Assembly (NCBI GenBank): GCA_024500155.1
Contig: CM044858.1
Location: 3,534,001-3,598,000 of the forward strand
Source: Chenopodium formosanum
Lineage: Eukaryota > Streptophyta > Magnoliopsida > Caryophyllales > Amaranthaceae
Length of the DNA stretch: 64,000 bases
Direction: 5' to 3'
Shown here: one piece after another, positions 12,283 to 25,531 of the stretch
How positions within the stretch are numbered: position 1 is the stretch's first letter
How the letters are laid out: every line of letters starts with the position of its first letter
Translations under genes and position numbers: made by a program
The notes under the pieces: model-generated
The model's database searches: none
Told to the model about the DNA's origin: nothing
The model's input: the letters and a program-made list of their open reading frames with translations, nothing else

Positions 12283-15200
12283 AAGATGGAATTGTCTGAT
12301 CACAACAAGTCCAATCTTGAACTGGAACCTGAGAAATCAAACCAATCTTGAGACAAAGAAATCTATGTTGATCAGAACTCAACGGTTTTGTCATAATATC
12401 AGCAAGTTGGAAAGCTGATTTCACATGAACAGTCTTTATAAAACCATCCTGAACTTTCTCTCTAACAAAATGCACATTCTAACTTCTGATGCTTGCTTAT
12501 GAGATGTTTAGTTTTCTTATGGAAAACTGGATTATCAGCAAGATGCATTACAGAAATATTATCACAAAATAATGAAATAGGAGTTGAAATATGCACTCTT
12601 AAATCATCCAGAAGTCCATCTAGCCAAAGCAGCTCATTTGTGGTGTAACTCATACATCTATACTCAGCTTCAGCAGAACTTTTAGACACCACTTTCTGTT
12701 TCTTGGTTTTCCAGGAAATAAGAGAATTTCCTAAGAAAACACAATATCCTGATAAAGATCTGCCTGAATCTGCACAAGTGCCCCAGTCTGCATCACAATA
12801 AGCAGACAAAACCATATCATTCTGAGCAGAATAAAACAACCCAAAATGAAGTGTGCCTTTGAGATATCTCAGAACATGAGTAACTGCAGACAAATGTGTA
12901 TCTCTTGGCTGATGTAAGAACTGACTAAGCTGTTGCACAGCATAGCTTATATCAGGCCTTGTTAGATTCAGATAAAGAAGCTTGCCAATCAACTTTCTGA
13001 ATATCTCTGGATCAGGAAGAATAGAATCCTCATAATCACTCAATTTAAGTCCCTTAGGTAAAGGGAAAGAAGTAGGGGAACATGATTCCATATGAGCATC
13101 TCTCAACATGTCCAAAATATACTTTCTCTGGTTCAAAAGAATACCAGAATCAGATCTAGTAACCTCAATCCCCAGAAAATATCTAAGTTGCCCCAAATCT
13201 TTAATTGTAAAGGCATGATGAAGAGCAGACTTGAGCTGAACAATAACAGCAGGATCATTACCAGTAATCAGCAAATCATCAACATAAGCAACAACTGCTG
13301 TAAAAGAGTTACCCTGCTGCTTGACAAACATTGAATAATCTTGTTTTGATTTAACAAAACCAGAATCAATCAAGAAAGTGCTCAATTCTTTGTTCCAACA
13401 CCTGGAAGCTTGCTTTAAACCATATATTGACCTTTTCAATTTACAAACTTGACCAGGTAAAGCCTTGGTATAGCCTTGAGGTGGTGTCATATATACTTCT
13501 TCATCAAGATACCCATGCAAGAAGGCATTATTGACATCAACTTGTTGAATGTCCCAATTGTGAGCAGCAACTAATGCAATAATTGTTCTCACAGTTGAAA
13601 ACTTTGCAACAGGGCTAAAAGTGTGTTTATAATCTTTATCCTTCACCTGTTTATCTCCCCTAGCTACAATTCTAGCTTTGCATCTCTCAATGGTCCCATC
13701 TGGATTGAATTTTGTTTTGAAAACCCACTTAGAACCAATAGCTTTCTTCCCAGGTGGAAGATCAACAACCTCCCAAGTATCAGTATTTTCCATAGCCTCA
13801 ATTTCCTTTATTCATTGCAACCACCCATTCTTCATGATCTTTGGCTTGATTATAAGTGCTAGGTTCAAAAGCAGTGAGCATATTTGCAAGACCAACTTGC
13901 AAGGATTGATCCACACCAGATACAGGAGGATCAGAGAAAACATTGAAAGATGTACTAACATCAGTATCAGAAGACAACCTGAGACCAGGAATATTGACCT
14001 TAAAATTGTCAAATTTCTTAGGAAGTTGTCTAACTCTAGTTGAAACTCTGTGAATAGGTTCCAACTCAGAAGAGGAAGAGGAAGAAGATGGTTCAGAAAT
14101 AGAATTGACAGGAAAAGGATCATTTTGATGAGAAAATTGACCAGAAGTAGAGTCATTAGAAGCAGGCTGTGAATGAGAATTAGAATCAGACTGTTCATCA
14201 AAAATAAAGTTCTCTTGAGTAACAGGATTGACATCCAAAGCAAGATTTACCAAATCAACATCCTGTATTCCTTGAGAAACTGATTTCTCAATAGAGTGAC
14301 CCTTAAAAGGAAAATCAGTCTCTACAAAATACACATCCCTACTCAGCACAACCTTGTGAGACTGCAAATCATACAGCTTATATCCTTTTTGTCCATAAGG
14401 ATATCCAAGAAAAACACATTTCCTAGCCCTTGCCTCAAACTTATCAGCTGGTTTTATTGTAGCATAATACAGACATCCTAACACCCTCAGATGAGAATAA
14501 TCAGGTGGCTTCCCAAATAGCACCTCAAAAGGAGATTTCCAGTGCAAAACAGAACTAGGTAACATATTTATCAAGTAAGTAGCTGCCAAAAGACATTCAC
14601 CCCAGAATTTAAAAGGAAGAGAAGCATGAAACCTTAAAGTTCTTGCAGTCTCTAACAAATGCCTGTGCTTCCTCTCAACCCTACAATTTTGTTGAGGATT
14701 ACCTGGAATGCTCCTTTGATGAACAATACCATGTTCACTAAAATACTGAGCACAAGCCTCTTGAATAATCTCAGTCCCATTATCACTTCTAAGCATCTTA
14801 ACAGTCTTTCCAAACTGAGTGTGAACATAAGAAATAAAACCAGTAATCACAGAACACACTTGAGTTTTATCATGAATCAGGTAAGTCCAAGTAACCCTAG
14901 TGTGATCATCCAGAACAGTAAAAAAATAAGATGCCCCTGACAAACTTGGCCTCTTGTATTTACCCCATAAATCAATATGGACAAGATCAAAAGGTTGCAG
15001 AGCCAAAGAAGAGGAAATAGGAAAAGGAAATTTATGATGCTTCCCAAACACACATGCTTCACATGAAAAATCACTAGGTTTATTGCCTGATAAAGGAACA
15101 TTTACATGCTTCATATGACTAGCACTAGGATGACCTAACCTAGCATGAACAATATCAATACTAGGCACAATATGTTTTGTAATGAGATTATTTGCAAGTA

Positions 15201-16783
15201 AGGAATCATTAACATGTTGAGAATTATTTATAGAAGTTGAAAAATCAGAAGGAACAGGACTAAATTTGCAGAGTCCAGAAAATCTTGTCCCAATAGCCTT
15301 GACCTGCTTAGACATAAGGTCCTAAAATAAACATGAATCCTTTTCAAAATGTGCAATCAAACCATGATGATAAAGTAAACGACCAACAGATAGCAGGTTA
15401 TGTTTAAAAACAGGAATATAGAAGTCATTTTGGATGAGAAGATCAGCAGTTAAGGCAACAGTACCAGCATATAAAACAAAAGTAATTGTTCCATCAGGCA
15501 AACCAACTCTAATTGGATTTTCCAGTTTATGAATTGAAGCAAATAAATCCAAGTTACTAGCCATATGATCACTGGCACCAGTATCAATAATCCATGCATT
15601 TTTATCAAAAACATGCACCAAATTATCCACATGAGAAGCAATGGCAATACCTACAAAGTTGATTGCAGAAGAGAGAGGATTATCAGCAGAATTAGAAGCA
15701 TTGTTCTGCATCATTCGAAGAAAATCATTGTACATATGTGTCACAGCTGCAGGATCAGAAGAAGTTGCAGAAGCATAATCATCAATCTGCATTGGTGCCT
15801 TGCCAAGAAGTCCAGCAGTAGTAGAAACATTTCCATCCAACCTTCCATTACCAGAAGACCTCCCTTTCAGATCAGTATACCAGGTAGGAACACCATGCAA
15901 CTTGAAACAAGAGTCAACAGCATGACCTCGTTTCTTACAATGATTACAGATAAGATCAGACTTCATCCTTCTATAATCTGATTTCTGCTGATAAGCAGGC
16001 TTAGGAAAAACCTTAGGCACCATAGCTGCATTAGCAACAGCATTCAAAGCACTCATCTCAAGAATTTGCAGCCAATAGATTCAACTTATTCTGTTGTTCA
16101 ATTTGCTGAAGAGTATGATAGGCCTTATTGATAGAAGGAAGAGGATCTAACCTCAGCAAATTAGTCTTAACTTGATCAAAACTTCTATTAAGACCAGCTA
16201 ACAACTGCATTAACTTCCTGCGTTGATCCATTTCAAGTATCTTCTTAAGAATTCCACAACTACATTTACTCAAAGCTCCACAAGAACAATCAGGAAATCC
16301 TTCAAGAACATGCAATTGATCCCAAACACTCTTCAATCGACCATAATATTCAGCAATACTATCATTATTCTGTTCCATAGAACTCAAACTTCTATGTAAT
16401 TCAAACACCTGAGGTGCATTAGACTGACCAAACCTCTCAGAAATCTCTCTCCACAATTCAGCAGAAGAATTAACAAACATGAAACTCTCAGCTAAATTCT
16501 TATCAATAGAATTCAAAATCCAGGACATCACCATATAGTCATTACGTATCCATTTCTAATAATCAGAAGAATCAGAAGGAGGAGAAGGAAGAGTACCGTC
16601 AATGAATTGAAGCTTGTTTCGAGCAATTAACGCCATGCGAACAGTGCGACTCCAATTGAGAAAATTGGAACTAGTAAGAATATGATTTCCAAGCTACATT
16701 CCTGGATGATCGCCATTAGAGAGGTAGTAAGGATCAGCAAAATTCACAGTATTCTGAGTTTGAGGATCAGTAGAAGCCGCCAT
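12281..16783 (-). pseudogene. Copia gag-pol, broken by three stops and three frame changes
   Basis: Gag begins at the ATG at 16783. A UBN2-type capsid region runs to about 16058, and a CX2CX4HX4C zinc knuckle lies near 15948-15907. Protease has IDTGASDH near 15590. Integrase has His/Cys residues (HARLGH, CEAC) and a DD(35)E triad at about 14973, 14784 and 14676. Reverse transcriptase has YVDDLL near 13284 and RNase H has DADWG near 12792; the tail ends at 12281. Breaks seen are TAG codons at 16696-16694, 16558-16556 and 15324-15322, and single-base frame changes near 16058, 13805 and 12478. The integrase motif PQQNCRVER has Cys where Gly is usual. The copy cannot make a full polyprotein, though its RNA could still be mobilised in trans. 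Confidence 0.93.
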
Positions 16784-16918
16784 TAAAGATTCAGAAAATT
16801 GAAGAAAATCGAATAGAGAAGAAGAAATCAAGGAATCGAAGAAGAAGAAGAAGAAATCAAGAAGAAGATATCTGCAATTAAGAAGAAAATCCAAGGAAAT
16901 CAATGGCGGAAAACACCT

Positions 16919-16934
16919 GGTAGCTCTGATACCA
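16919..16934 (-). promoter_or_regulatory. primer binding site (initiator Met tRNA type)
   Basis: The minus strand reads TGGTATCAGAGCTACC directly after the 5' LTR with no spacer. This is the common PBS of plant Copia elements. Confidence 0.9.
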
Positions 16935-17166
16935 TGAACAAACCCAGATTTGGAGAGAGATGAAATACAGAGAAGAAGAAAATGGAGAGAAATATTTGTG
17001 AGAATTATAATTAATTTTATTAACTGAAGAAAGAATATATATATACAGGGGAGCTAATACAATAAAGGGTATAACAACCCATAACAAACTTCCTAGAAAT
17101 CCGGGAAGTTATAACTAACTTTGGGAAAAATATCTCTAAGAAGATATTTACTGTAATAGCTTAACA
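16935..17166 (-). repeat. 5' LTR of the 5.1-kb Copia element
   Basis: This 232-bp LTR is the promoter-side copy for the minus-strand element. On the minus strand it starts TGTTAAGC and ends GGGTTTGTTCA, next to the primer site. Confidence 0.95.
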
Positions 17167-17171
17167 CTAGT

Positions 17172-18389
17172 TGTGTAGGAGTTGTAATTATTTGAGTCGT
17201 TGGATTTATAGTGTTTAAATAGGTAGTGTGCTATGTTTGATAATGTAGAGTTAAATGCTCGTCTATTATTTTAGTAAGGATGAAGTTATTATTCATATAA
17301 TTCCTTCTATTATTTCCTGCTTCATACTTTCCTCTACAAGTCTAGCTCATTGTTGGCATTGATATTTAGGTCCGATTCTACTCGACTGAATTTTGCTGAT
17401 TAATTAACCTCTCAATGTCACTTAAGTAGTTAGTATACTACTTCTTACAATACTTATTTCTATTTTTGGTGTGTTACTACATTTACACCTCGCCTCTCTA
17501 CTAATTATTCGTAGTTATGTACAAACCGCACAAATAAATAAAAAAAATAAAAATAAACTACGAGTACAATGTAAGGAGATAAATTACAATATGTAGTACA
17601 TACATCCTATAACATTCATTGATAAATTAAATGAATGGTTAAAAATAAAAGTATAGTACTCAGTAGTATATATTATCGCTACTTAGCTTGCTTCCAATAA
17701 TGAAGGAAAAAGAACTTGTCAAGATTTTATATAGGGATAAATGGAGTAAAGATCGAAGAGCAATTTCAACTCAGAAGTACATGTACATATCAATTGTGAC
17801 TACTGTGAAACAATTACGAGTGAGAAAAAGGGACCAATAATGTATATAATGTCTGATTTCATATTGTACCTATGAAAAATAAGATAAGCTTAGCTTATCA
17901 AGATATGTAGCATAGATCGAGTAAAAACCAGCATGTTGGTACGTAACAAAAGAAGATGAATTTGATGATTGTAACTCATTAACTTTAATGGACACTTGTC
18001 AAGTTAAACTCTTTCACGGCATATTACATCGTACTATATCATATCAAATATTTTCAGATTCAAAATATATGGGGTAAAAAAAAACAACAATAAAAACAAA
18101 ATTGATGGTTGCCTAGTTGTTTTTATTGTACATAATGAAGTTGACCCTCTAATCTGTTGTGTACATCAGAAATAAAATTGATGTTTTTTGAAGATAACTG
18201 AGAAGTGATAACAAATATACGACGAGTACATGTTTGGATATTATTAGTAGTCATGTTTATTTGATTGCCAAATGTATACATAAATTTTAAAAAATTATTT
18301 ATTAGTGAATTTCAAGGGAACATGATGATTATGAGTTGTAGTTGTCATATGTAGCTGTTATTAAGGAGCTAGCAGTTTCTTAAGATCAT
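17172..18389. other. intergenic
   Basis: AT-rich sequence between two LTR insertions. No gene or repeat was recognised. Confidence 0.5.
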
Positions 18390-18394
18390 ATATA

Positions 18395-19217
18395 TGTTAT
18401 ACTAATAAGCAATAAACAGAAATAACTTATCTCTTGATGCGTGAACCAAACTGACAATAGCCGCGTCGTGGAGAACCACTGACCTAAAAGACGATTCCGC
18501 GCTACCTCCCGGTGCAGTAGACAATTGCGGTCGCCCTCCAGGATAAGCACGGCGCCGGAGTTTATGTGCACTCACAAACCCGACTGGAACTCAGAATACT
18601 TGCCCAGAAAACAGAACAGGAAGAACATGTGTTTAAATAATTTTAGAGAAGAGAGTAGACTGATTGTGTGTTGTGTTTTGGCTGAGAAAACCACCGAATA
18701 TTTATAGGGTGAAGAGGAAAAACGGGAAGCATAAAAGGTGGGAAGAACCTGGCCAAGAAGATGACCAGATTAATCTAGTCAGTCAACAAACGAGGCAAGA
18801 AACAAGGGAGTGAATTAATCAGCTAAAATCAAGGGATTAATGGCTGATTAATTCCCACAACAGTCAGAAAATCCCAACAGTCAAAAACGGATACTTGGAA
18901 TATTCTGTTAACAAGAAAAAGGAAATAAAATTTCTCCAAAAAGATAACAAGGACCCACGCCCGCGCATCGCATTCCCCAAGACCCCAAGGCCCGAGCCCG
19001 AGCCGGCTCGGCTCGGCGCGCGCGCGCGCGTGTGTGTGTGGAGTAACACACACCTCCAACTTACTCAACTAAGTAGTGCTAAAGCACTACAATATAAAAA
19101 CAAGGAAAAACCTTCCTCCCCAATCAATGTGGGACTTTTCCCCTTCCATTGTTTTTCTCTCTCTCTCTCTCTTATTTTTTTCCTAACACTCTAGCATTAT
19201 ATCAAGAACTTCCAACA
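18395..19217 (-). mobile_element. solo LTR, 823 bp, TSD ATATA
   Basis: It starts TGTTATAC and ends TTCCAACA, with ATATA on both sides (18390-18394 and 19218-19222). On the minus strand it reads TGTTGGAAGTTC and contains CTATAAATATTC near 18695-18706, a TATA box that sets the sense strand. It also carries AAAAGTCCCACATTG, common in plant LTRs. A GC-rich patch at 18955-19040 ends in alternating GC and GT dinucleotides. No internal region is present. The superfamily is not determined. Confidence 0.88.
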
Positions 19218-19222
19218 ATATA

Positions 19223-20599
19223 TAGTATGTACCTGATGAAATATGCAGAATGGTCACCTGACATACCAAATTGTTCAAACATGTTAACTTACCCCTGTGC
19301 TATCAACCAAAAAAATCTTAATAAAAATAAATAGGGGAGTTTAATGACTTGCGAGATCGTATAATGCTCATTAAATTAGCAAATAAAGGACTTGAAGTGA
19401 ATACGTCGTATGTTTTTTAGGTCATATTCTGATGATAAATCATGCTATCTGGTTTCGAACAATTCAGCAAAACATGACGACAATAAAATGATATGGGATC
19501 AAATTACATTGTCCCTACAAAATCTAACCGTTCTGAAGCAAAACAAAGCCACCCAATGTCCCAAATGGACAGTCAGGATCTAGGACCATATATTAGGACT
19601 ACAACGTAATCGTGCCATACAACAGTTCTTAAGCGCCTGTTGAAGGAAACCTAGTTAAAAAAAATAGTGAAAGTACGGAGTACTGCATTAATTTTTGTAC
19701 TTTTTCTAGTAAATTCGACTTCCTTGTGCCTTTGTCTCCTCATATCAACAATTACTATTCCATAAATACTGTGAAGTGTGAGCTAGGAGAAAAAGTTATC
19801 ACTTGTTTTTCAAAACTAGTTGTGGTATCGCGCGCGTTGCGCGCGCTACCCCAAGTTATCGTAATTTCTTTATTGCAATTAATGATAAAGGTTTGTCAAA
19901 AAAAATAATAGTAATAAAGTCGATTTAAATTAAGTATCTTGATTAAATCTAATTTGTATTCACGTATGTGTGTGATACACTACCTTTGTAAAGCAAAAAC
20001 ATCTCTAGTCATAAGCATAATAAACTCCTATTTTTGAAAGGTTAAAAATAGTGTAAAAGCCTTATCCATTCCTCTTTCATTTCAAAGTAATTTGTTTGAT
20101 GTCTATAAATTATTTTAGATAACATATACAATGGTCTTTCTTCCATTCTTCAAATCTCGTATTTAATATCTAAGGTGTATCAAGGAACTCATATGACCTA
20201 AGAAACAACAAAGTAGTTCTTGCATAACCTATGTATGACATTACTTGAGATTTTCAAACCATTTGACCAGGCAAAATTGTAAGTTTGTAACTATAAGAAT
20301 GCATTGTAGAGTACCTGACCTCCAGTATATCTTCGACAATTGAAATAATAATAAGAAAATTTAGCCAAGACACTCTAAGAATAAATTTTACATATCGTGA
20401 AGAACACTGAAACAAAAGGTAAAAAACTTGACAACAAAAGGTATTTGTGTTTAACATTAAGACAAAAGTTAAACAAACATAATGTCCTCGTTATATTATA
20501 AAGAGCTCATCTTAGACTATTTAGCTAAATTTGCAACAGATTTGAATCTCACTATCTCAAAGTTCTAAGTTCCAACAAAAGCATTAGTTGCAACAGGAT
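19223..20599. other. intergenic
   Basis: Contains an ACGGAGTA word at 19675 and a short GCGCGC patch near 19830-19846. No gene was recognised. Confidence 0.5.
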
Positions 20600-20602
20600 T
20601 AA

Positions 20603-20734
20603 GGGCCTATTTTGATTTACTGAACTGAGCTGAATTGAACTAACTGAATTGAACTGAACTGAATAAAGCTGAAATAAAAAACTGAACTAAACTGATTGGA
20701 GTTCAACTGAAATTAAGCTGAAGAGAACAAGCCC
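20603..20734. mobile_element. Tourist-like (PIF/Harbinger) MITE, 132 bp, TSD TAA
   Basis: The left end is GGGCCTATTTTG and the right end, reverse complemented, is GGGCTTGTTC. TAA flanks both sides (20600-20602 and 20735-20737). The inside is rich in CTGAACTGAA pentamers and shares ends and content with the copy at 56995-57246. Confidence 0.75.
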
Positions 20735-21357
20735 TAAGCCTTAGAATTGAAATTAGTAGTTTCTGAAAACAAATTAATGACAAAACATATAAAATAAAAA
20801 GTAGTTGTCATAGGTAAACAATTACCTTTTTTTTCAATTTGATAATATAGAGAATCCCAAACTGATAACAAATGTATCCAATTAAAAGATATACTTGCTC
20901 TATTTTTTATTAATTGACATGTTCATTTAAACACGTTTGTCAACGCATACTTTTTAATGTAAATATCTTTAGTTACGTATTAGCAAAAACTATGAAATTT
21001 TGATATTTGAAAAATAGACATTGAGATGAATCTAACAAGATCCCACATGATTATATATTTATCAAGCACTAAATTACAAAACGGAGTTAAAGCAGTTATG
21101 TGAATAGTGTACAAAATCAAAACGTGTCAACTAAATAAAAACGGGGTGGTAATATCATCTAACTTTTCAATGATATCGAAAACATATTTTTCCAACCCAA
21201 AAGACCAAAAGTATCTTTTTAACGATTAAGATCAAATTTGCAGTTCATAAATCATTTGATCCACACAAGAACAAGGCACAAGCACTGGAAACAAAACCCA
21301 TTCCATAATCACATATAATACTACTAAAACCATCTAAGAGCAATCATATAGGTAAGC

Positions 21358-21360
<3 letters not shown>

Positions 21361-21420
<60 letters not shown>
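21361..21420. repeat. AT dinucleotide microsatellite
   Basis: Thirty uninterrupted AT units. The length is likely to vary between individuals. Confidence 0.97.
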
Positions 21421-21422
<2 letters not shown>

Positions 21423-22348
21423 CAGGTCAATGTACAGGTTTTGTTGTTGGTTTTTGGTTCAGTCTCCTACATAATTATTAACATCATATAAGACCACTTA
21501 AATCCATGATTACATTCCTAATTACATAGTAATTAAGACTTATAGTCAGATTTTCAAAAAAAATACAATGTAACATTAACATGTTGAGCTCTTATATGGC
21601 CTTATCGTTCAGCAACACATTTATCTACGGAAGATTTAAGACATGCCTCCAGTTCTTTAACATTTGATTTCATGGCTCTTCTCCATTTTATTTATCCTGC
21701 AAAATATTCAAATCAAAAACAGAAAAGAGGACCATGAAAAAGAGGAGAGAGTATACATTAAGGAAAGAAAATCATATACACCAAATCACCAATATTCAAA
21801 GAAAGACAACTCACATTGAGAAATCAAAGCATGCATATAAATTAAAATCCGTATGCCTACCTAATACTAATGAACAATTTTAAACAAAGAGTGATAACTT
21901 TAAGGCACACAAATGAAAATTGTCCATTTTAAATTTGCAGTTTCAAATTGGAATTTAGAGATATTGTCTAGAGGAAAAGAATTAGAACTAAAAACAGAGA
22001 AAATCATCAGCAATCATTTATAAGCTAAGTAAAATTTTGTTTTCTTTATCCTTTTAATGCTAACTTCATGTAAATCAAAGGTGGGAAACACTAATATTAA
22101 TATTTTCTTTCATGCTCATAAGTCATAACAAGGCTAACAAACTGGAAAATCACATTCATTACAAACTATATTCATTATTGCCTTAGAGTACCTATATCCT
22201 CTTGATATCTTAAAGTAGTGTACATTACCTCAACTCAAGGTTGTCCTTAAAGAAGATTTGCAAAAGCAGTCCCTACAACTGCATGACCAGACAAGCTACA
22301 ACAACCTTCTTTTCCCTGTAATTTGGCAGTTCTCTTCTATATCCCCTG

Positions 22349-22349
22349 C

Positions 22350-22384
<35 letters not shown>

Positions 22385-22385
22385 A
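22349..22385. repeat. AAC trinucleotide microsatellite
   Basis: About twelve CAA units. On the minus strand this is a TTG run ending in CAG, so it could form the pyrimidine-rich part of a splice acceptor. Confidence 0.95.
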
Positions 22386-23608
22386 CCCTCAAGCTCATTA
22401 GGAATTAAGCATACACACATATTGCTTCTCATATGACACATTAAATTGCAGAAAGCAGAATTTTAAATAAACATAAAGGTTATAAAGTATTAGATATTGA
22501 GGTCTTGAAAGAACATACAACTTCAAGTCTTCAACAGCATTTTCACTTAAACATAGCAACATAAGATTTACTATCTATCCCCTCAGCAAAGGAAAGTACT
22601 CCCTACAACTATTGTCTCTTACCTATATTCCTACTTTGTCATATCCCACATTTCAATTTCCCTACCATTTGCATACAACAATCCTCACTTAATTCAGTGC
22701 ACCATTAAGTGGTCCTTCATCTAAATAATTACACCATAGCTATTTATTATTTGTGCATTTAGTTGATGGGGAACACTTGTCAAGAAAAGATTTAATAAAT
22801 TATAACATTTTAAACTGGGACAGGAAGGTGGTTAATAAATGATAACTACTACTAATTATATAAGACCGGCCAATGAATAACAATAATTCCTGAAGTAAGA
22901 TAATCGATGAATTGTGAACCTGCATTCTAGCAAAGAAAAAGCAGTAATAGCAATACTTCACAAACGACACAAAACAATATATTGCAGACTGAAGATATCA
23001 TAGGCCATTCTAACAGGGTTTAATACATATCCTTGGGCACCCTAGCAAGCATACACAAAAAGAAACACAAGCTAGCAGGAGTGCAGACATACTGCAACTG
23101 ATCTCTCCACAGAAAAATATGAACAAAAGTAGGTGAATAAAACTGCTTTCTACTGACCATAACATTCCTAAGACGCCAATTCAGCTAAACTTGCAGAAAT
23201 ATGGTACCGAAAGAAGCCTTCAAGATAGACTCTAATAAAATTAAGCCAACAATTCCAGAAAAGCAATAATCAAATCCATTACTCAATAGTGCCTTACTCT
23301 ATCCTTACAGTCCACTGCCAAGATGAAACAAGCGTGAGCTAGTATACTACAAATATGTTGGTAATTAGTACTGAAGCAAGTCTTTAAATTAACTTCATCC
23401 AATTCCAGAGAATACCCTCCTGAAATAAAATATTCTTTGGTGTTTCATAGCTTGGACACATATATAACTTATAAATGTGCTTAATTTGCTTATGTTGCTT
23501 TCCATTATTTCCAATTTGCTGCATTTATCCATTTTATTTTGGTTTTCCTCCAACTTCCCTGTTATTATGATCCACTGAAACTAAGGGTGAATGCTATTAT
23601 TGCCTAGG

Positions 23609-24852
23609 TGAAAGGAATGGTGTCCTTCGAACAAGTGTATTATTGTGATAGCGGGTTCAGAATTATTAGAAAGCTAATATATTCAGTAAGGTCAAGTGAT
23701 CGAAATGCCTGGGTGGAGGCCGCTTCCGATCAGTAATATTAATATAATTAGTATTACAGCTTAATCTTGACTGAACCCTTCGGGTCACACCCAAGAAAAT
23801 ATATGCAAACTAACTCGACGAATTAATTCGGAAGAAATTAATTCATCGCCTGAGTGTTAAATATTTAGACGTCGGTAATTCGAGCTTAGAGCGTCGAAAC
23901 CGATCGTCGGAAGTCGAGTCTAAAATGATAAAAGACGAGACGCGCAAAATAATAATAAATCGACCATATTCCCGAAAATACCCCTAGCATCGGTGTGCCC
24001 CGAGCATCCGAATGCTAGGGGCAAGACGAGCTAGCACACCGTGCTAGCAGCCCCGGCTAGGCACAGCAGCAGTCGCGCCGTGCCACGGCAGCAGCCGCAG
24101 CCGCACCAAACCGCAGCAGCAGCCGCTGGTGCGGGCTGGGCTCGAGTCAGGTGCGGGCTGGCTGCGGGCCACGTGCGGGCTGGTGTGGGCCGGGCTCGGG
24201 CTTGGCTCGTGGCTTGGCTCGGGTCATAGGGCCATGAATAAGGGGAAGCTTGGAATATGGGAGTAAGTGGGAGAGGACATGTGGCACAAGGAGAGTATTG
24301 AGTGGGGAGCAAGTATGGTCCCCTACTCTCCATGTGGTCCTCACCAACCCATCTCACATGGTAATGTCACTTGTAGATTTATTATTAGTTTGCAATTTTA
24401 ATTTAATTTAGCTTTAAATTAATTTGTGGAATTTCATGATCCCACATTGATGGGATAGAAATTCCCACTCATACTTTCCTCTATAAATACCAAGCTTGGG
24501 ATTTGGAGTAAAGTGCTTGAGTGGGAGTTAAAAAGAGCATTCCATAATTTTTGGGAAAACTCTTAAACTCACATAACACTCGGGTTTGGGTCGGACCTTG
24601 CTAACCCCAAGGTAGTAGACCTTAAAGTTGTGTTCGCCAATTTGTGGGTGGATACCGTCGGAGGCGCGGCGCTTGACGTGCTAGTAGCTTTCAAGTAAGA
24701 GCCCCGGGTTTTGGGCGAAGCTCGCTTCGAGGGTTAGATTCGTTATCTTTTCTTTGTGAATATTTATTTATGCTTTGTGATTTTAATTATTGCGAGCGGT
24801 TCCTCGAGAAGGGGTTGTTTCCGCGGTGAGTCGGACTCACCAAACCCCAACA
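23609..24852 (+). mobile_element. solo LTR, 1244 bp, TSD CTAGG
   Basis: It starts TGAAAGGAATGG and ends ACCCCAACA, with CTAGG on both sides (23604-23608 and 24853-24857). A plus-strand TATA box, CTATAAATACC, lies at about 24481, preceded by GATCCCACATTGATGG, so the sense strand is plus. A strongly GC-rich block at 24040-24230 (CAGCAGCCG and GTGCGGGCTGG words) stands out from the AT-rich surroundings. No internal region is present. The superfamily is not determined. Confidence 0.88.
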
Positions 24853-24857
24853 CTAGG

Positions 24858-25432
24858 TACCCTGCTATCAACAAGCCCGCTGAAGTTTTGCATTGGCTCC
24901 AGCATAACGCCATCATAAACAATTTACCTATATAGTCCAATGTCTCCAGTTACACAGCGAACATCCCATCCAAACAGTTACATTCCTCTCTAACAGCCCC
25001 GTGCCTTGTTCTTTAATGAATGGATTAACCCCACTTATAAAGTTATAATACAACTCACAGAAGTACACTATCTCAGGACAGCCAACTCAATCAGATCAAA
25101 TCAATACCAACGCGATGACGATTGCAACAAACAATTTCTTCTTATAGAAAACTTGTAAACTCATTCACATCCTCAGAAAAGCAACCAACATATATGAACA
25201 AAAAAATAGCAATAAAATCTGAACACACTTGATATTAATCCAATAAAAAGAATCATATAATTCAACAGTAAAATACCAAAATCAAATACTCATCTCATCA
25301 ATCAATAGAAGAAAAATACTGCAAAGATTCATCTATTGCAAGAGATCAAAAGTGTGAAAAAAACAAAAATTTAAAAATCAGCATAAATCAAATTAATTGA
25401 TTAAAACGAAAACTAAGATATCATAAGAACAC
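24858..25432. other. intron-like sequence downstream of the SNF7-like exon
   Basis: AT-rich, with no coding stretch on the minus strand. If the SNF7-like gene is complete, this is the start of its first long intron, later split by the solo LTR. Confidence 0.4.
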
Positions 25433-25531
25433 CTCACTCAATTTGTCCAAAGTTGCAACAACACTCGTACCCTCCTTGGGTTTACTGAAAATCCTCGCAA
25501 TCATGATTAATTACTGCGGTTTGATCCCTAA
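25433..25531 (-). CDS. first coding exon of an SNF7/VPS32 (ESCRT-III) gene; rest not found
   Basis: On the minus strand an acceptor (CATGCAG, 25532-25538) opens an exon with an ATG at 25504. It codes 24 residues, MIARIFSKPKEG to VATLDKLSE, and stops at a donor GAG|GTGTTC. In plant SNF7 (CHMP4-like) proteins the same N-terminus, M..RIFGKPK...VATLDKLNE, precedes an intron at exactly this point as I remember the gene structure. SNF7 polymerises on endosomal membranes in the ESCRT-III complex, and this N-terminus is the membrane-binding helix. The next conserved block (TLEMLEKKEKVLLKK) was searched for by eye down to 21 kb and not seen. This may be a truncated gene, or a gene with a very long first intron holding the solo LTR at 23609. 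Confidence 0.5.

Larger units (their letters stand above)
12039..17166 (-). mobile_element. Ty1/Copia LTR retrotransposon, 5.1 kb, TSD CTAGT
   Basis: Two 232-bp LTRs (12039-12270 and 16935-17166) begin TGAACAAACCC and end AGCTTAACA on the plus strand. CTAGT flanks the whole element (12034-12038 and 17167-17171). A primer site TGGTATCAGAGC (initiator Met tRNA type) lies right inside the upstream LTR, and a polypurine tract right inside the other, so the sense strand is minus. The inside encodes gag, zinc knuckle, protease, integrase, reverse transcriptase and RNase H in Copia order. By eye the LTRs differ at three positions (about 1.3%), so the insertion is recent, though the coding region is broken. 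Confidence 0.97.
20738..23603. other. long non-coding stretch downstream of the SNF7-like exon
   Basis: AT-rich. It contains the AT repeat at 21361 and the AAC repeat at 22349. On the minus strand two exon-like segments with fair acceptors appear, at about 22337-22228 (after a TTG run and CAG) and 21696-21610, but neither reads as a known protein and both hold stops in most frames. They could be untranslated exons of the minus-strand transcript starting near 26 kb. Confidence 0.35.

Noticed and set aside
16040..16070. Programmed frameshift between Copia gag segments
   Set aside because: The frame change falls between capsid and zinc knuckle with no slippery heptamer, and two similar frame breaks occur elsewhere. 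Random indels are simpler.
24031..24357. Open frames on both strands in the GC-rich part of the solo LTR
   Set aside because: GC-rich sequence lacks stops in all frames. Products are low-complexity Ala/Pro/Arg/Gln with no domain, and the block lies inside an LTR.
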